The translations under genes and the position numbers were made by a program. A DNA stretch of 64,000 bases from Castor canadensis. Taxonomy: Eukaryota; Chordata; Mammalia; Rodentia; Castoridae. Where the stretch lies: contig NC_133387.1 of the NCBI RefSeq assembly GCF_047511655.1, positions 39,970,853 through 40,034,852 on the forward strand, written 5' to 3'. Below the pieces are notes generated by a model, which saw nothing but the letters and a program-made list of their open reading frames with translations, made no database searches and was not told the origin of the DNA. Shown here one piece after another: positions 61,893 to 64,000 of this stretch. Position 1 is the first letter of the stretch. The number at the start of each line of letters is the position of its first letter.

Positions 61893-62889
61893 TAGCTATT
61901 AGAGAATAACAAGAATGGTTTCAAGATGTCTTCCCATCTTCTGTGAATATTCAGCAAGGTTTATTGTTTAGATTCAATTTCTATTTGCATGTTATGCCAA
62001 ATACATAATTTTACATATAAAACCCAACCCAGTCTTCTAAATATGGTAACTGTTTTTGAAGTCCTTGCAGTCTTTAACTCTATAAGATAAAAGGTTCAAA
62101 GTAAATGCATTATAATTCATATAATTTAATTCATAATAATAATGAATGCATCACTATAACTAGAATAATGCTTCACATACTCTGAAGAAAAAATTTCTTT
62201 TTTTGTTCTAACATCATTCAATTACCTTAAATTAAGGGAAATGGAATATAAGATGAAAAGGAGAAATGAGATAATACATTGAGTTTAATAATTCATGATG
62301 ATTTTTTTCCAAATGCATTTGATAAGAATTCTCATTTGCTTATTTTTCCAAATGCCATCTTTATCTTTCTTAAATTTGTAGAGTCACCTACATTAGACAT
62401 GAAAGTAATACATTGTGTCTTTAATGGGTGTGAGTATAAATATTTGTATTAGTTATAATGTCACCAAAAGACAAGAATCTGTCATTATAAAAAGCCATGG
62501 CTTGAAAAGCATGATTTTCTAAAAATAACCATGTACAATAGAATTTCCTACAACAAAAATTTATATACAATGTTTCATAAATGTATCATTCAGGAGTCTA
62601 AGACTCTGCCTATACTTTCTTGGTTAAATGAAGGCTAAGTAAATAAATAATTTTTAGGCAGCATTATTTAGGTTAAACAGACAATGGTACTAGCAGGAAG
62701 ATGCTGTAAGCATTCAAGTTAAAGATTTTGAGTTTGGGCGTTATTCTCAGTGAGTCAATTCAAACGTACTTTCCTTGACTATATAATTATGATTTTTCCA
62801 CTAGAGTCTCACTGTAATAATATTATCTGCTGTCACATGTCAGCAAATGTTAATGTCTCTTCCTCCAATATATATACAGAATCCAACTA
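61893..62889. other. Intergenic, nothing recognised
   Basis: AT-rich, no supported gene. Confidence 0.4.
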
Positions 62890-63750
62890 CTTTTCACAAG
62901 CCACAATAATCTCTCTCCGACCTGGACTTCTGCAATAACTTTCTAAATGATTTCTGTGTTTATACCCTTGCCACCCTTGGGTACATTCTCCACACTGCAG
63001 CCAGAGTATCTCTGGAAAATATAAATAAAATATGCTATTTTCCTGTTCAAATCCCTCACTTAAAATAAAACATGGAGCCCAAAAACAGCCTGCGAAGCCC
63101 AAACACAATCTATGCCGCATCACCAGCCTGAGCCACTTCCCAGACCTTGTCACCTACTATTCTTTCCCTACCTTCCCAGGTTACAGCCTCATTGACTCCT
63201 CTGTTCCTGTGACAAACCAAGAACACGTTCTCCTAAAGGCTTTGGCTTTACTTAGAATGATCTTCCCCTAGATATATGCAAATTTCTCTTCTTTCTACAT
63301 CTCTCTTCGAACCAAGGTTCAACTCCCCGCTAGTCTGTGACTGCCTATCCTTTCTTTTGCCCTAGCTTCTTCTCCTATAATATGGAAACAGTAACACATA
63401 CTTAGGTTTTTCCTCCTGGTATTCCCTGAGCTGAATAATCACTCTGCCAGATTTCTGCAGATCGTCTTCTTCTCAAAACCTTCTCTGATCACCCATGTAA
63501 AATAGCATATGCCACCCCACTTGTATTCCATCTTCCTCTACCCAACTTCTTATCTTCAGAGAACATTTCACCTCCTACTGTACTGCATATCTACTCATGT
63601 ATTTAAAGTCTGTTGCCCCACTAAATCAAAAGTTTCTTTTTGATAGTCTTTCAGCTTTTTGTTTTTCATTGCTGTACCCCAGCATCTAGAATTGTGGAAA
63701 ATAGCTGGTGAACACGCAGACCTTAATAAATTTACTTATTGAATAAATTA
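62890..63750 (+). mobile_element. L2 3' half, plus strand
   Basis: TCTCCACACTGCAGCCAGAG, CCTGAGCCACTTCCCAGACC, CTCAAAACCTTCTCTGATCA, TACCCCAGCATCTAGAATTG and CCTTAATAAATTTACTTATT, all in L2 order over about 850 bases. Confidence 0.8.
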
Positions 63751-64000
63751 AAGAAATATTGGGCATGACTTTCACTTCAGGTGAATTGATTTTGAAAGTG
63801 AAAAAATAGATGAGTGCTGAAACACTACATGGATTTCAATATAGCCCAAGTTTGCCTTGATCACCCAATATGCATCTGGAGAATGGGAGCCTTTAATTCA
63901 CCATAATTCATACCATTTAGGCTCACAAGGTAAATAGGAGATGTAACAAAATAAAAATCCAGATAATTCTGGTCCTCAGAGTAATCACAAAGTGGTTCAG
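63751..64000. other. Intergenic end of window
   Basis: Nothing recognised. Confidence 0.35.

Overview
This is a stretch of mammalian nuclear DNA, not bacterial or viral. The evidence is an intronless GPCR gene with untranslated upstream exons, splice signals, CpG-rich promoter segments, and a background of LINE-1, L2, MIR, ERVL-MaLR LTRs and SINEs. The SINEs are B1-type (7SL-derived) and tRNA/ID-type monomers plus B1+ID-type heterodimers, and there are no Alus. That points to a rodent. The dimer type suggests a squirrel- or beaver-related lineage, but the species call is inference.

Two protein-coding genes can be supported, both on the + strand. (1) SMIM30, a 59-residue endoplasmic-reticulum microprotein, is encoded at 5695-5874. 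A CpG-rich promoter zone lies at about 4600-5200 and a clear splice acceptor just before the start codon. (2) GPR85 (SREB2), a 370-residue orphan brain GPCR, lies in a single coding exon at 28514-29626. It has a CpG-rich 5' region at about 26400-26932, a splice donor at 26933, an acceptor at 28467-28468, a four-codon upstream ORF, and a long AT-rich 3' UTR with several poly(A) signals. The two genes are known neighbours in mammals. Nothing in the sequence shows functional coupling.

Layout: 300-4318 is a 5'-truncated, frame-disrupted L1 with a short target-site duplication. 4600-6530 is the SMIM30 locus. 6530-26300 is intergenic, with SINEs, old L1/L2/MIR, an MLT1-type LTR (about 16.4-16.7 kb) and an L1 whose 5' part is inverted (about 18.8-20.1 kb). 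26300-31700 is the GPR85 locus. 31700-64000 is a gene-free, AT-rich tract holding MIRs, L2 copies (notably 44.5-47.4 kb and 62.9-63.75 kb), several MaLR-type LTRs, an old L1 on the minus strand (56.3-57.8 kb), and a young L1 3' fragment with a perfect 16-bp target duplication (46071-46804).

I found no CRISPR array, operon, tRNA or rRNA gene, or undescribed multigene system. The observations most worth a second look are the SMIM30 microprotein and its promoter, the GPR85 minimal uORF and possible alternative 5' exons, and several mobile-element histories readable from the sequence: twin priming, a possible 3' transduction, repeated use of one SINE target site, and nested repeats.
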